Under the pieces are notes generated by a model. That model did not search any database, was not told the DNA's origin, and saw nothing but the letters and a program-made list of their open reading frames with translations. Source: CAYJLC01 sp044426345 (lineage in GTDB: Bacteria > Bacillota > Clostridia > Oscillospirales > Butyricicoccaceae). Taken from it: a DNA stretch of 64,000 bases. Position 1 is the stretch's first letter; each line of letters opens with the position of its first letter. This document shows, piece after piece, positions 26,410 to 35,702 of the stretch. The stretch covers positions 1 through 64,000 of the forward strand of contig JAWXUP010000005.1 in NCBI GenBank assembly GCA_044426345.1, in the 5' to 3' direction. Made by a program: the position numbers and the translations under genes.

Positions 26410-28086
26410 TTAAGCTAAAGAATCCATCATTCTTTCGTAAGCTGCTTGGTAAGTTGCAATAACTTCATCCATACCCATAGCAGAAAGATCAGCCATGTAT
26501 TGGTCGAATTCGCCTTCGATACGGCTACCGTCGTATGTCCAAGCTTCAGCTTTTTCTTGAATATAAGCTAGACAAGTTGGATATTTAGAAGTGATAAGAT
26601 CAGATTCTTCTAATGTAAAGCTTAATGTTGGAACTTGTGCATTGTAATTTGCAACAACGCCTGAAGTAGCGTACATGTCAGTACCAATCGCACCTTCTTC
26701 ACTCATTACTTGATATTCATAAGTTGCATCATGTAAGAATGCCATAGGTTTCAAAGATCCACCCATTTTGTAGATTAAAGTAACTAAAGATTCGTCGCCT
26801 TCGAACATATATTGTTGGTAGATAGGATCGCCATCTTCATTGTAATCGAAAGTTTCGCCTTCAACACCGTAAGTAGTAACGTCACGGCCTTGATCACAGA
26901 ATAAGAAGTCCATGAATTTGATTGATTCTACAACGTGTTCGTTATCAACTGAGATCCCCCAGCCGTAACCATCTGTACGTAGACGAGAGTAAGCTGTCCA
27001 TACTTCACCATTGATATCAGCTGGTGGTAACATACATGTTAAGTAGAAACCTTCAACTAATTCAGGGATAGTATCATTGTATGCAGAAGATGATGGGAAC
27101 CAGTCAAATGTAATACCACCGTTATCATCTGGGTATAACAAGTCACGAGTGCTGTTGTCAGTTGTGAAGATTTCTTTGTAGATAAGACCATCAGCATACC
27201 ATTCACTGATTTGGATCATAGCATCTTTGTATTCTTCTTGATAGAATGCAATTTCAACTTGATCATCAGAGTTGATGTGCCAGAAACCACTTAAACCGAA
27301 TAATTGAAGTAAAGCTGTGATTTTAACGTCATCAGTACCCATTCTTTTGAAGAAAGCAACTTCATCAGCTTCGCCATTTCCGTTAGGATCTTCTGTTGCG
27401 AAAGCGTACATAACTGCTTCGAATTCATCAAAAGTAGTTGGAACTTCTAAACCAAGAGTGTCTAACCAGTCTTGACGGATAAACCAACCTTGAGAAACAA
27501 CGTCTTCATAGATAAATGGAACAGCATAGATGTTACCATCATCCATTGTTACAGATGCTTCTGCTTCTGGGAATCTTTCAAATGCAGCCATAATGTTTGG
27601 AGCGTATTCTTCTAATAAATCATTTAGAGGAATGAATGCGCCTTCAGCTGCATATGTGTTGATAGCAACGATATCACCACCAACAAGGTCTGGTAATACT
27701 GGATCTGTCATCATAAGGTTGAAAGCTTGGTCAGAGTCATTGTTATACTCTGGAGCTACACCATCAAGAGTGATGTTAGTGTAACGAGCCATTTCGTTTG
27801 GAATAGCCATATCGTCAGTTAAAACGTATATGCCTTGCCAGTGACAGAAAGCTGTAAGTGTTAGAGGTTCGTCAGAACAACTATACAAGCCATCGCCTTT
27901 TAATCCGTATGGATTAGAGTCAGTTGTTGTTTCAGTAGTGCTTGCGCTTGATGAGCTTGATGAGCTAGAGCTTGAGCTTGATGAGCTAGAGCTTGAGCTT
28001 GAAGTATCAGAACTGCTTGAGCAAGCTACCATAGATAGTGTCATGCTTGCTAATAGAATACCTGCTATTAGTTTTTTAACGTTCAT
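26410..28086 (-). CDS. LplA-type solute-binding lipoprotein with poly-Ser linker (copy 1)
   Basis: 558 residues from the ATG at 28086, preceded by AAAGGCGG and matching the N-terminus of its neighbour; an upstream in-frame start would put 21 charged residues before the signal peptide. Lipobox LSMVAC gives lipidated Cys22. A run of about 19 serines follows near residues 28-46, then a large family-1 binding domain as in the LplA/YtcQ lipoproteins of CUT1 sugar importers. It is probably the receptor for uronate oligosaccharides. It closely resembles the next gene upstream except for the longer Ser tract. Confidence 0.88.
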   Translation of the reverse strand: MNVKKLIAGILLASMTLSMVACSSSSDTSSSSSSSSSSSSSSSSSSSASTTETTTDSNPYGLKGDGLYSCSDEPLTLTAFCHWQGIYVLTDDMAIPNEMARYTNITLDGVAPEYNNDSDQAFNLMMTDPVLPDLVGGDIVAINTYAAEGAFIPLNDLLEEYAPNIMAAFERFPEAEASVTMDDGNIYAVPFIYEDVVSQGWFIRQDWLDTLGLEVPTTFDEFEAVMYAFATEDPNGNGEADEVAFFKRMGTDDVKITALLQLFGLSGFWHINSDDQVEIAFYQEEYKDAMIQISEWYADGLIYKEIFTTDNSTRDLLYPDDNGGITFDWFPSSSAYNDTIPELVEGFYLTCMLPPADINGEVWTAYSRLRTDGYGWGISVDNEHVVESIKFMDFLFCDQGRDVTTYGVEGETFDYNEDGDPIYQQYMFEGDESLVTLIYKMGGSLKPMAFLHDATYEYQVMSEEGAIGTDMYATSGVVANYNAQVPTLSFTLEESDLITSKYPTCLAYIQEKAEAWTYDGSRIEGEFDQYMADLSAMGMDEVIATYQAAYERMMDSLA

Positions 28087-28133
28087 AGTTTTTGCCGCCT
28101 TTCTCTTTCTTTTCTCTTTTTTTATAATAAAAA

Positions 28134-28176
28134 GCGTTGTTTCATTCATATTTATAAAATATTAAATTAACAACGC
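28134..28176 (-). other. Leader hairpin of binding-protein copy 1
   Basis: GCGTTGTT pairs with AACAACGC around a 27-base loop, about 50 bases upstream of the copy-1 start. The same arms occur before copy 2 at 30057-30101. Confidence 0.6.
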
Positions 28177-28363
28177 ATCTTATTTCTATTAATCAGGAAA
28201 TAAAGTGCGAAACTGAAAAAGTTTTAATACTTTTAAAGTTCTAAGGGTACCACTAGTCTGTTTTTATGCATTTATAATATATCTTTGCTTTTGTGACAAC
28301 AGTTGTTCTGCCTCTCTAATCCAACCGATATCACTAAACCTTTCAAGGTTTTATATTTGTTTG

Positions 28364-29992
28364 CTATTCAGCAACGCTTTCCATCATTCTATCGTATGCC
28401 GCTTGGTAAACTGCAACTACTTCATCCATACCCATTTGAGATAATGTATTCATATAGTCATCAAATTCACCTTCGATACGATCACCATTATAAGTCCAAG
28501 ATTCTGCTTTTTCAAGAATATAAGCTTCGCAAGAAGGATAAATCGAACTAATAATATCAGATTCTTCTAGAGTTAAGCTTACTGTTGGAAGTTGTGGTAA
28601 ATGTGTATTAACGATTTCTGAGTAAATTTCTGTTCCTACAATACCTTCGTCGTGCATTACTTGGTATTCATATGTACCATCGTGGAAGAACGCCATAGGT
28701 TTTAAAGAACCGCCCATTTTGAAGATTAATGTTACTAAAGACTCTTCGCCATTGAACATATGATCCATATAAATTGGGTCGCCTTCTTCATTGTAGTAAT
28801 AAGTTTCACCTTCGATACCGTAAGTTGTTACGTCACGACCTTGGTCGCAGAATAAGAAGTCCATAAATTTGATTGTTTCGATAACATTTTCATTATCAAC
28901 TGAGATGCCCCAACCAAATCCTTCTGTACGTAGACGAGAATATGAAGTCCATACAACGTCATTAACATCTGCTGGAGGTGCCATTGCTGTTAAGTAGAAA
29001 TCATCAACGAATGTTGGCATAGAATCATTATAAGCTGAAGTAGATGCCATCCAGTCGAATGTAAGACCACCATTGTCATCAGGATATAATAAGTCACGTG
29101 TTCCACCATCAACTGTAAAGATTTCTTGGTAAATTAAACCTTCATCATACCATTCGCTAATGCCTTGCATAGCAGCTTTGTAATCTTCGTGGTAAGTACC
29201 GATTTGAACTTGACCGTCGTTTACGTGCCAGTAACCATTAACGCCGAATAATTGTAATAATGGCATAATGTAGTTTGTATCTGCTGTTTTTCTTCTGAAG
29301 TAAGCTACTTCGTCTGCGATGCCGTTACCATTTGGGTCACCATCACGGAAAGCATATAGCATTGCTTCGAATTCATCAAAAGTAGTTGGTACTTCTAAAC
29401 CTAGAGTATCTAACCAGTCTTGACGAACAAACCAGCCTTGAGAAACGATATATTCATAAACGAATGGAACAGCATATATGTTACCATCGTCCATTGTTAC
29501 TGATGCTCTTGCTTCTGGATAAGCATCAAGAACTGCTGTGATATTTGGAGCGTATTCTTCTAATAAGTCATTTAGAGGAACGAATGCGCCTTCTGCTGCA
29601 TATTTATTGATATCGACAACTTCACCACCGATAATATCTGGTAAAACTGGGTCAGTCATCATTAAGTTAAACGCTTGAGATGAGTCGTTGCTGTATTCTG
29701 GGGCCACGCCATCAAGAGTTATGTTAGTGTATCTTGCCATTTCCGTTGGAATAGGCATATTGTCTGTTAAAACGTAATTGCCTTGCCAGTGAGCGAAGCA
29801 CGTTAGTGTAAGTGGTTCATCAGAGCAGCTGTATAAACCGTCTCCTTTTAATCCGTATGGATTTGATTCTGTAGGTTCAACAGATGGTGCAATGGTTGAT
29901 TTTGTAGATGAATCAGATGAGCTTGAACACGCTACCATTGATAGTGTCATACTCGCTAATAAAATGCCTGCTACTAGTTTTCTTGCGTTCAT
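28364..29992 (-). CDS. LplA-type solute-binding lipoprotein (copy 2)
   Basis: 542 residues. Signal peptide and lipobox LSMVAC (Cys22) are the same as in copy 1, but the linker is short and mixed (TKSTIAPSVEPTE) instead of poly-Ser. The binding domain is near-collinear with copy 1, for example SNPYGLKGDGLYSCSDEPLT and SVTMDDGNIYAVPF in both. Together the two receptors share one permease pair. Their duplication parallels that of the hydrolases, suggesting two related substrates. Confidence 0.88.
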   Translation of the reverse strand: MNARKLVAGILLASMTLSMVACSSSSDSSTKSTIAPSVEPTESNPYGLKGDGLYSCSDEPLTLTCFAHWQGNYVLTDNMPIPTEMARYTNITLDGVAPEYSNDSSQAFNLMMTDPVLPDIIGGEVVDINKYAAEGAFVPLNDLLEEYAPNITAVLDAYPEARASVTMDDGNIYAVPFVYEYIVSQGWFVRQDWLDTLGLEVPTTFDEFEAMLYAFRDGDPNGNGIADEVAYFRRKTADTNYIMPLLQLFGVNGYWHVNDGQVQIGTYHEDYKAAMQGISEWYDEGLIYQEIFTVDGGTRDLLYPDDNGGLTFDWMASTSAYNDSMPTFVDDFYLTAMAPPADVNDVVWTSYSRLRTEGFGWGISVDNENVIETIKFMDFLFCDQGRDVTTYGIEGETYYYNEEGDPIYMDHMFNGEESLVTLIFKMGGSLKPMAFFHDGTYEYQVMHDEGIVGTEIYSEIVNTHLPQLPTVSLTLEESDIISSIYPSCEAYILEKAESWTYNGDRIEGEFDDYMNTLSQMGMDEVVAVYQAAYDRMMESVAE

Positions 29993-30056
29993 AAATTTGC
30001 TGTTACCTTTCTTGTTGCGCTGCCTTTAAATAAAACTGCGTTGTATTTACTAAAAA

Positions 30057-30101
30057 GCGTTGTTCACTATGCTTTTTAAATTTTCCATAAGTAAACAACG
30101 C
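30057..30101 (-). other. Leader hairpin of binding-protein copy 2
   Basis: GCGTTGTT pairs with AACAACGC around a 29-base loop between the permease gene and binding-protein copy 2. It has the same arms as the hairpin before copy 1. Confidence 0.6.
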
Positions 30102-30124
30102 GATTTGCCTAATTAGTTTCGAAA

Positions 30125-30994
30125 TTAACCTTTAACAGCACCTACTGTTAAGCCTTTTTCGAAGAATTGTTGTACAAATGGATAAATTATAAGCATTGGA
30201 ATAATTGCTACAACCATTACTGAGTAAACCATTGTTTCACTTGAATAGTTTGCGTTACCAACACCGATTGATGCACTTGATGCATTGTCGATGATTAATG
30301 CTTTTAATATAACTTGAAGTGGCATTTTTAGAGGATCTTTGATTAAAATCATTGTCCAGAAATAACCATTCCAACGGTTGATTGCACAATAAAGAGTTAT
30401 TGTTGCAAACATTGGTTTTGAAAGTGGTAGGAAAATTCTAAGGAATGTTCCCCAGTTTGTTAAACCGTCTACGCGAGCTGCTTCTTCAAGTTCAATTGGA
30501 ATACCTTCGAAGTAAGAACGCATAATTACGATATAGAAAACGTTTACTGCGAAACCTATAATGATACCAAAACGAGTATCCATAAGTCCTAAGTTACTAT
30601 AGTTTAAGTACATTGGAATGATACCAGCTTTAAACCATAATGTAAACGAAATCGCAAATGAGAAGAAACGACGGAATTTAAGTTGTTTTCTTGATAGTGC
30701 GTATGAACCCATACTCATTACTACCAAGCTTGTAATTGTACCAAAAAATGTATAGTACAAAGTATTGTAGTACGAATTAAAGAAATTCGAAATTGATGGA
30801 ATACCTGTATACCCAGCTAAGTTAAAGTCAACTACACTAAATATAACTTTACCTCTGATAAGAGCATAACCATCACTAAATGATGCGATAATCAAGTAGT
30901 AGAATGGGTAAATTGTAACTATCAGAATAAGCACCATCAATATAATATTAAAGACGTCAAATAGTTTTTCGCCCGGAGATTTTTTTATTGTCAT
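30125..30994 (-). CDS. YtcP-type sugar ABC permease
   Basis: 289 residues from the ATG at 30994, seven bases after AAGGTG; an ATG two codons earlier almost abuts the ribosome site. About six transmembrane helices are visible, and the coupling loop EAARVDGLTNWGTFLRIFLP is the CUT1 EAA motif. The C-terminus (QQFFEKGLTVGAVKG) is the usual end of YtcP/LplC permeases. It pairs with the LplB-type permease encoded upstream. No ATPase gene is present; CUT1 systems of this type commonly use a shared MsmX-like ATPase encoded elsewhere. Confidence 0.9.
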   Translation of the reverse strand: MTIKKSPGEKLFDVFNIILMVLILIVTIYPFYYLIIASFSDGYALIRGKVIFSVVDFNLAGYTGIPSISNFFNSYYNTLYYTFFGTITSLVVMSMGSYALSRKQLKFRRFFSFAISFTLWFKAGIIPMYLNYSNLGLMDTRFGIIIGFAVNVFYIVIMRSYFEGIPIELEEAARVDGLTNWGTFLRIFLPLSKPMFATITLYCAINRWNGYFWTMILIKDPLKMPLQVILKALIIDNASSASIGVGNANYSSETMVYSVMVVAIIPMLIIYPFVQQFFEKGLTVGAVKG

Positions 30995-31028
30995 AATCAT
31001 TCACCTTATCTTAAAATTTTATTAAGCT

Positions 31029-31994
31029 TTACCATAAGCTTGTTTCTGTTAATCTTCTACTTGTCATATTAGCTGCAATTACTATGATAAATGAAACAAA
31101 AGAGTTACATAAACCAATTGCAGTTGCATAGTCATATCTACCTTCTAGGATACCGGTACGGTATGAGTATGTTGTAATAACGTCAGCAGATTCATAAACA
31201 GCTGGTGAATAAAGTAAGATGATCATTTCATAGCCGATTTCAAGAATCGAACCTAATTGTACAAGAAGCATTACAACAATTGTTGGAAGTAATCCTGGTA
31301 ATGTTACATGCCAAGTTTGTTTCCATCTATTAGCGCCGTCAATTCTTGCCGCTTCATATAAATCTTCTGGAATAGAAGTTAATGATGCGATATAAACGAT
31401 AGAGCTATAACCTGTTGTTTTCCATATATTAACTAATAAATAGATAGGAACGAACAAGTCTACATCTGCAAGGAAGAATACTGATTCTTTGCCTAACAAA
31501 TTAAGTATCGAGTTTACAACACCTGTTGTAGGTGATAAAAACGTTGTTACCATACTACAAACAACTACCATAGATACGAAGTGAGGTATGTAGCTTACTG
31601 TTTGTACTAATCTTCTGAATTTAACGCTAGATACTTCATTTAATAATAGCGCTAATATAATTGGTGCTGGGAAACCGAAAATTAGCGTACCAAAACTGAT
31701 AACTAATGTGTTAATAACAGTTCTTGAGAAGTGTGCGCCATTGAAATACTCTATAAAGTATTCAAAGCCAACCCATGGACTATCCCATATACCAATTCTT
31801 GGACTATAGTCTTTAAATGCAATTAATAAACCAGATAATGGTCTATATGAAAATAAAAACACCAATAAAAGCATAGGAACTAACATTAAGTACAGGTCAA
31901 AGTTTGCGTATTTTCTTTTAAGTTTTTGTAGTTTTGTAAATTGCGTCTTACCCGACGTAGTTGCATTATTTGCAACTGCTTGATTTGTTTTCAT
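31029..31994 (-). CDS. LplB-type sugar ABC permease
   Basis: 321 residues from the ATG at 31994, which follows AGGAGGG; an earlier in-frame ATG would be upstream of the ribosome site. Six helices and the EAA loop EAARIDGANRWKQTWHVTLP are present, as is YIPHFVSMVVV, common in LplB/YteP permeases. It is the first gene of the importer transcript, 18 bases from the likely transcription start, and is followed by the YtcP-type permease. Confidence 0.9.
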   Translation of the reverse strand: MKTNQAVANNATTSGKTQFTKLQKLKRKYANFDLYLMLVPMLLLVFLFSYRPLSGLLIAFKDYSPRIGIWDSPWVGFEYFIEYFNGAHFSRTVINTLVISFGTLIFGFPAPIILALLLNEVSSVKFRRLVQTVSYIPHFVSMVVVCSMVTTFLSPTTGVVNSILNLLGKESVFFLADVDLFVPIYLLVNIWKTTGYSSIVYIASLTSIPEDLYEAARIDGANRWKQTWHVTLPGLLPTIVVMLLVQLGSILEIGYEMIILLYSPAVYESADVITTYSYRTGILEGRYDYATAIGLCNSFVSFIIVIAANMTSRRLTETSLW

Positions 31995-32018
31995 ATTGGA
32001 TATCCCTCCTTGTATCAC

Positions 32019-32047
32019 ATTATACCTTTACAGTATTGTTTAGTCAA
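32019..32047 (-). promoter_or_regulatory. Promoter of the importer operon
   Basis: On the minus strand TTGACT, 17-base spacer, TATAAT. The near-consensus promoter gives a leader of under 20 bases. Just upstream, short repeats such as GTCATTTTGAC (near 32086) could be operator elements for the AraC-type regulator. Between here and 32373 the DNA is AT-rich with no gene. Confidence 0.85.
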
Positions 32048-32372
32048 TGAACACATTTTTTGACGTGCACACAAGGCTTTTATTGGTCATTTTGACTAAT
32101 AGCGATATTATTGGATATTTTTTTATTATTTTTTATTCATTTTTTTCGATTTTTTTATAATTTTCATTGCATTTCAAAACAAACATCGTAATTTCTAATT
32201 ATTTATTTAACAATTTGTATATAATTTTTTAATAAATTTAAATATTTTTATTCACTAGCTTTTTGCAACTTTTGAATTTTTAGTGATAATAAACATAAAT
32301 TTTTTGTGTTATTTTTAGACAAATGGTTACCTAACATTTTGGATATTATACATTGTGCACAAAAATTGGCGC

Positions 32373-32402
32373 AAAAAAATAGCGAGATTGCCCCGCTAAT
32401 TT
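32373..32402 (-). terminator. Terminator of the AraC-type regulator gene
   Basis: On the minus strand TAGCG and CGCTA pair around a 9-base loop, followed by TTTTTTT. The stem overlaps the stop codon. Confidence 0.65.
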
Positions 32403-33925
32403 TTTTCATCATCTTGCTCTTTTTCAAGCATACTCATATATTGTTTTGGAGTTATATCGTTGTATTTCTTAAAAATTCGAATAAAAGTGTTTAAATTGAC
32501 GATTCCAACGCGCTCTGCAATGTCCGCAATTTTCATTTTCGGGTTTTCTTTCATAATATCAAGAGAATGTAGATATCTTTGGTATGAAACATATTCCTTG
32601 AAATTCATCTCCATTTTGTTTTTAAAAAGAGTGCTCATATAGGCAAATGACATTCCAAAATGGTCTGCAACATCGCGAAGACCTATATCTTGCGAAATAT
32701 GGTCTAAAACATATTGTGCTAAGTTATCTTTTAGCTTTTCATCATCTTCTAATGCACGTGATAATTTATCACCTTCACCTTGCAAGCTTAATAATTCATT
32801 ATCCGCATCAATTTGACTATTATTAACAGCAAATCTAGCTTTTATAGTCATTTGTTCTAGCTGCTTATGTAGTTCTAGATTTTGATTTTGCAATTTTCTA
32901 ATATACGCTGTTATACCGTGGATTTCACCATCAGAAAAATCTACATCATCGGCCTCACTAGAAACATACTCTAACAATTTAGTTATAGGATAGAAAACCA
33001 TCATAGTTAACCTATCGGTTATTAGATAAATCATAAGAAATACAGGTATTAAAATTGCTATTAACATTAATATAGTAGTTACAAGTTCCTCTGTTGCATC
33101 AGTTTGACTTATTAAACAATACATTATATCAAAGTAGTCTGACTTGTACATTCTATATTGCGTATCTTCGTTTTTATTCGAAACAAGCTCCCCACTAGAA
33201 ATAGTTGTAACATAGAACAAACTCTGATTGGTACTACTTTCTTGAGTTGTTGGAGTTCTTAAATCTAGCACATTTTGTGCATTTTCCCAGAAAAACATAT
33301 CACCGAAATTTTCACTGTTTACATATATAGAGTCGAAATCTTTATAACATATTAAATAAGCATTTTTGCTACCAACATTTTTTTGCGTTATAAAGTACAA
33401 ATGTTCATCTGTTAAAATAGAAAATTCTTCATCTTGAGAATAATTTAAATACTCTACAACAACTTTTAGCTCTCTACTTGCGATATCAAGGGTGGATAGT
33501 GCGTTATCAAGACTTGATCCACCTGACCTAGTTACTGCTAACTCTAAATCCTCGTGATAAACTATAAACTTTGCACCTATCTGACTATTTTCGTCAGAAA
33601 TTTCTATCAAAGCATTTCTCAACTCCGATATAATAGCGCTTTCTTTATCGTCAGAGTTTGTAAGTGTAAACAACGTAAAAGAGTTTTCCAGTTTAAATAC
33701 TTCGGATATCTCAAAAAAGTCTCTATAAGTATTTTCGAAAGCAGTTACCTCAGTTAAAAACTTGTTATCATTTATAATAACGGCATTTTCGTTCTCATTC
33801 GCCTCAATTATAAGGTAGGAAGCAAACCCAACCAAAGCCACTATACAAAATATGACAGATGCATATATTCTAACGACTCTTTTATAATATTTTCTATCGT
33901 TTATTTCCTTTTTTTTACTAGCCAT
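32396..33925 (-). CDS. Membrane-bound AraC-type transcriptional regulator
   Basis: 509 residues from the ATG at 33925 with AGAGG upstream; a start 12 codons earlier lacks a ribosome site. One membrane helix at about residues 19-40 and another near 285-308 enclose an extracellular sensor domain. After a cytoplasmic coiled linker (LQNQNLELHKQLEQM) a two-HTH AraC domain occupies the last 100 residues (IGLRDVADHFGMSFAYMSTLFK and MKIADIAERVGIVNLNTFIRIFK are its recognition units). Such YesN/YtdP-like proteins sense extracellular sugars and activate adjacent transport genes, here probably the importer operon at 32019. Confidence 0.88.
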   Translation of the reverse strand: MASKKKEINDRKYYKRVVRIYASVIFCIVALVGFASYLIIEANENENAVIINDNKFLTEVTAFENTYRDFFEISEVFKLENSFTLFTLTNSDDKESAIISELRNALIEISDENSQIGAKFIVYHEDLELAVTRSGGSSLDNALSTLDIASRELKVVVEYLNYSQDEEFSILTDEHLYFITQKNVGSKNAYLICYKDFDSIYVNSENFGDMFFWENAQNVLDLRTPTTQESSTNQSLFYVTTISSGELVSNKNEDTQYRMYKSDYFDIMYCLISQTDATEELVTTILMLIAILIPVFLMIYLITDRLTMMVFYPITKLLEYVSSEADDVDFSDGEIHGITAYIRKLQNQNLELHKQLEQMTIKARFAVNNSQIDADNELLSLQGEGDKLSRALEDDEKLKDNLAQYVLDHISQDIGLRDVADHFGMSFAYMSTLFKNKMEMNFKEYVSYQRYLHSLDIMKENPKMKIADIAERVGIVNLNTFIRIFKKYNDITPKQYMSMLEKEQDDEKN

Positions 33926-34038
33926 TATAATCCTCTTTTTAGTTTCTCTTTTATTGCTCATACAAATTTTACTTCTTTTTTTCGATTGCTATAAAAATAT
34001 AAATAAAATTAAAACTATATACCAACTCTATATTAATA

Positions 34039-34066
34039 ATTATAACATATTTTTTTTAAATGTCAA
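34039..34066 (-). promoter_or_regulatory. Promoter of the AraC-type regulator gene
   Basis: On the minus strand TTGACA, 16-base spacer, TATAAT, about 110 bases before the start codon. Confidence 0.75.
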
Positions 34067-34486
34067 TAAAGTATATTTAATTCACTTTTTTTGCCAAATC
34101 TCAACTTTTAAATACTTTTTTTATCGTAATTTTACAGAAAATCAAAAAAACACCGTTTTTTATAATTCGATTTTTTCTCGTTTTCTTTTGTTTTCAAGCG
34201 AAATTTTTAAATAGTTTTTTCTATAATTTCTATTTTTTTATAATTTTCAATGCACTACCCAAAGAAATTATATTCACTTTTTTCTACGAAAATATTGCAC
34301 TGTATACATCATTTTTGTATCTAAATATTCCAGTTATTTAGATTTTAAACTTGCATTTTCGAAATTTCACAATATTATTTCACTCTTATTTTACCTTATA
34401 TCTTATTTTGTTAAAAAAATATCTTATTTTTGTCTTTTATTCATTAAAAAAAGTAACAAAACATTGCAAAAAAAACAAAATAATAC

Positions 34487-34515
34487 TTGCAAATAAGCCC
34501 TTAATATGCTAACAT
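34487..34515 (+). promoter_or_regulatory. uxuA-uxuB promoter
   Basis: TTGCAA (34487-34492), 17-base spacer, TAACAT (34510-34515); a TATATT lies a few bases further. Confidence 0.5.
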
Positions 34516-34551
34516 TATATTATATAAAAATTAACTATTAGGAGTAATATT

Positions 34552-35628
34552 ATGAAAATGACATTTAGATGGTTTGGCGAAGGTTATGATTCTGTAACTC
34601 TTGAACAAATCAAACAAATTCCAGGTATGCACGGCGTTATCACTACCTTGTATGCAACAAAACCAGGCGAAGAATGGGATATCGAAGACATTCGCGCTAT
34701 CAAAAAACAAGTAGAAGATGCTGGCTTATTTATTGATGGTATCGAAAGTGTTAACATTCACGATTCAATCAAAATTGGTTCTGAAGACCGTGATATGTAC
34801 ATTCAAAACTATATTAGAACGCTTGAAAAACTTGCTCAAGAAGATATCAAACTTGTTTGTTACAACTTTATGCCTGTTTTCGACTGGACTCGTTCAGAAC
34901 TTGCAAAAGTACGTCCTGATGGTTCAACTGTTTTAGCTTATGACCAAAATATCATCGATACTATCGATCCTACAAAAATGTTCGAAGGTATGGATACTAA
35001 CGGTTTCATTATGCCAGGTTGGGAACCAGAAAGAATGGCAACTGTTAAAGAATTATTTGAAAAATATGCTGAAGTTTCTCCAGAAAAATTATTCGACAAC
35101 TTAGTGTACTTCTTAAATGCAATTATGCCAACTTGTGACAAATACGATATCAATATGGCTATCCATATAGACGATCCAGCTTGGAGCGTGTTTGGTCTTC
35201 CTCGTATCATCACTTGTAAAGAAGCTTTACATAAACTTATGAACGCTGTTCCTAATAAACACAATGGTGTTACTTTATGTACTGGTAGTTTAAGTTCAAA
35301 TCCTGACAATGATATCCCTGACATCATTCGTTCACTTAAAGGCAGAATTCACTTTGCTCACGTTAGAAATACAAAACATACTGCTCCTGGCGTTTTCGAA
35401 GAAGCTTGTCACTGGGCTGAAGATGGTATCCTAGATATGGCTGACATAATTCGTGCTCTTGTTGATATCGACTTTGCAGGTCCAGTTCGTCCTGACCACG
35501 GTCGTATGATTTGGGGCGAAAGTGGTATGCCTGGTTACGGTCTATATGACAGAGCTTTAGGTGCACAATATATCCTTGGTTTATACGATGCTCTTCGCAA
35601 AGATAGCCGTACATATATGAAAAAATAA
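34552..35628 (+). CDS. uxuA: Mannonate dehydratase
   Basis: 358 residues, start after AGGAGTAA. The N-terminus MTFRWFGEGYDSVTLEQIKQ and the motif MAIHIDDPAWSVFGLPRI (metal-binding His and Asp), with HFAHVRN and RPDHGRM later, are UxuA hallmarks. The TIM-barrel enzyme dehydrates D-mannonate to 2-keto-3-deoxy-D-gluconate. With uxuB it forms the saturated-uronate branch (glucuronate via fructuronate), complementing the kdu branch on the other strand. Confidence 0.95.
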   Translation: MKMTFRWFGEGYDSVTLEQIKQIPGMHGVITTLYATKPGEEWDIEDIRAIKKQVEDAGLFIDGIESVNIHDSIKIGSEDRDMYIQNYIRTLEKLAQEDIKLVCYNFMPVFDWTRSELAKVRPDGSTVLAYDQNIIDTIDPTKMFEGMDTNGFIMPGWEPERMATVKELFEKYAEVSPEKLFDNLVYFLNAIMPTCDKYDINMAIHIDDPAWSVFGLPRIITCKEALHKLMNAVPNKHNGVTLCTGSLSSNPDNDIPDIIRSLKGRIHFAHVRNTKHTAPGVFEEACHWAEDGILDMADIIRALVDIDFAGPVRPDHGRMIWGESGMPGYGLYDRALGAQYILGLYDALRKDSRTYMKK

Positions 35629-35644
35629 CTTATATTAAATTATT

Positions 35645-35678
35645 ATATGCCACTGAAATGTTCATTTTGGTGGCATAT
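35645..35678 (+). other. Hairpin between uxuA and uxuB
   Basis: ATATGCCAC pairs with GTGGCATAT, and the stem extends inward with G-U pairs. There is no T run after it, so it is more likely an mRNA stability element than a full terminator. Confidence 0.5.
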
Positions 35679-35702
35679 CTAAAATAGGGAGGACTTTTTA
35701 GT

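Larger units (their letters stand above)
33926..34551. other. Divergent AT-rich regulatory region between regulator and uxuA
   Basis: Very AT-rich DNA of 626 bases holding the regulator promoter (34039-34066) and the uxuA promoter (34487-34515). No gene or repeat module is credible in between. Confidence 0.6.

Noticed and set aside
27938..28165. 75-codon plus-strand frame rich in Leu-Glu-Asp repeats
   Set aside because: Antisense to the poly-serine linker of the lipoprotein; its pattern is explained by the serine codons.
33962..34214. 86-codon plus-strand frame in the divergent region
   Set aside because: Extreme AT-driven Phe/Leu/Tyr composition, no usable start signal, and overlaps the regulator promoter.
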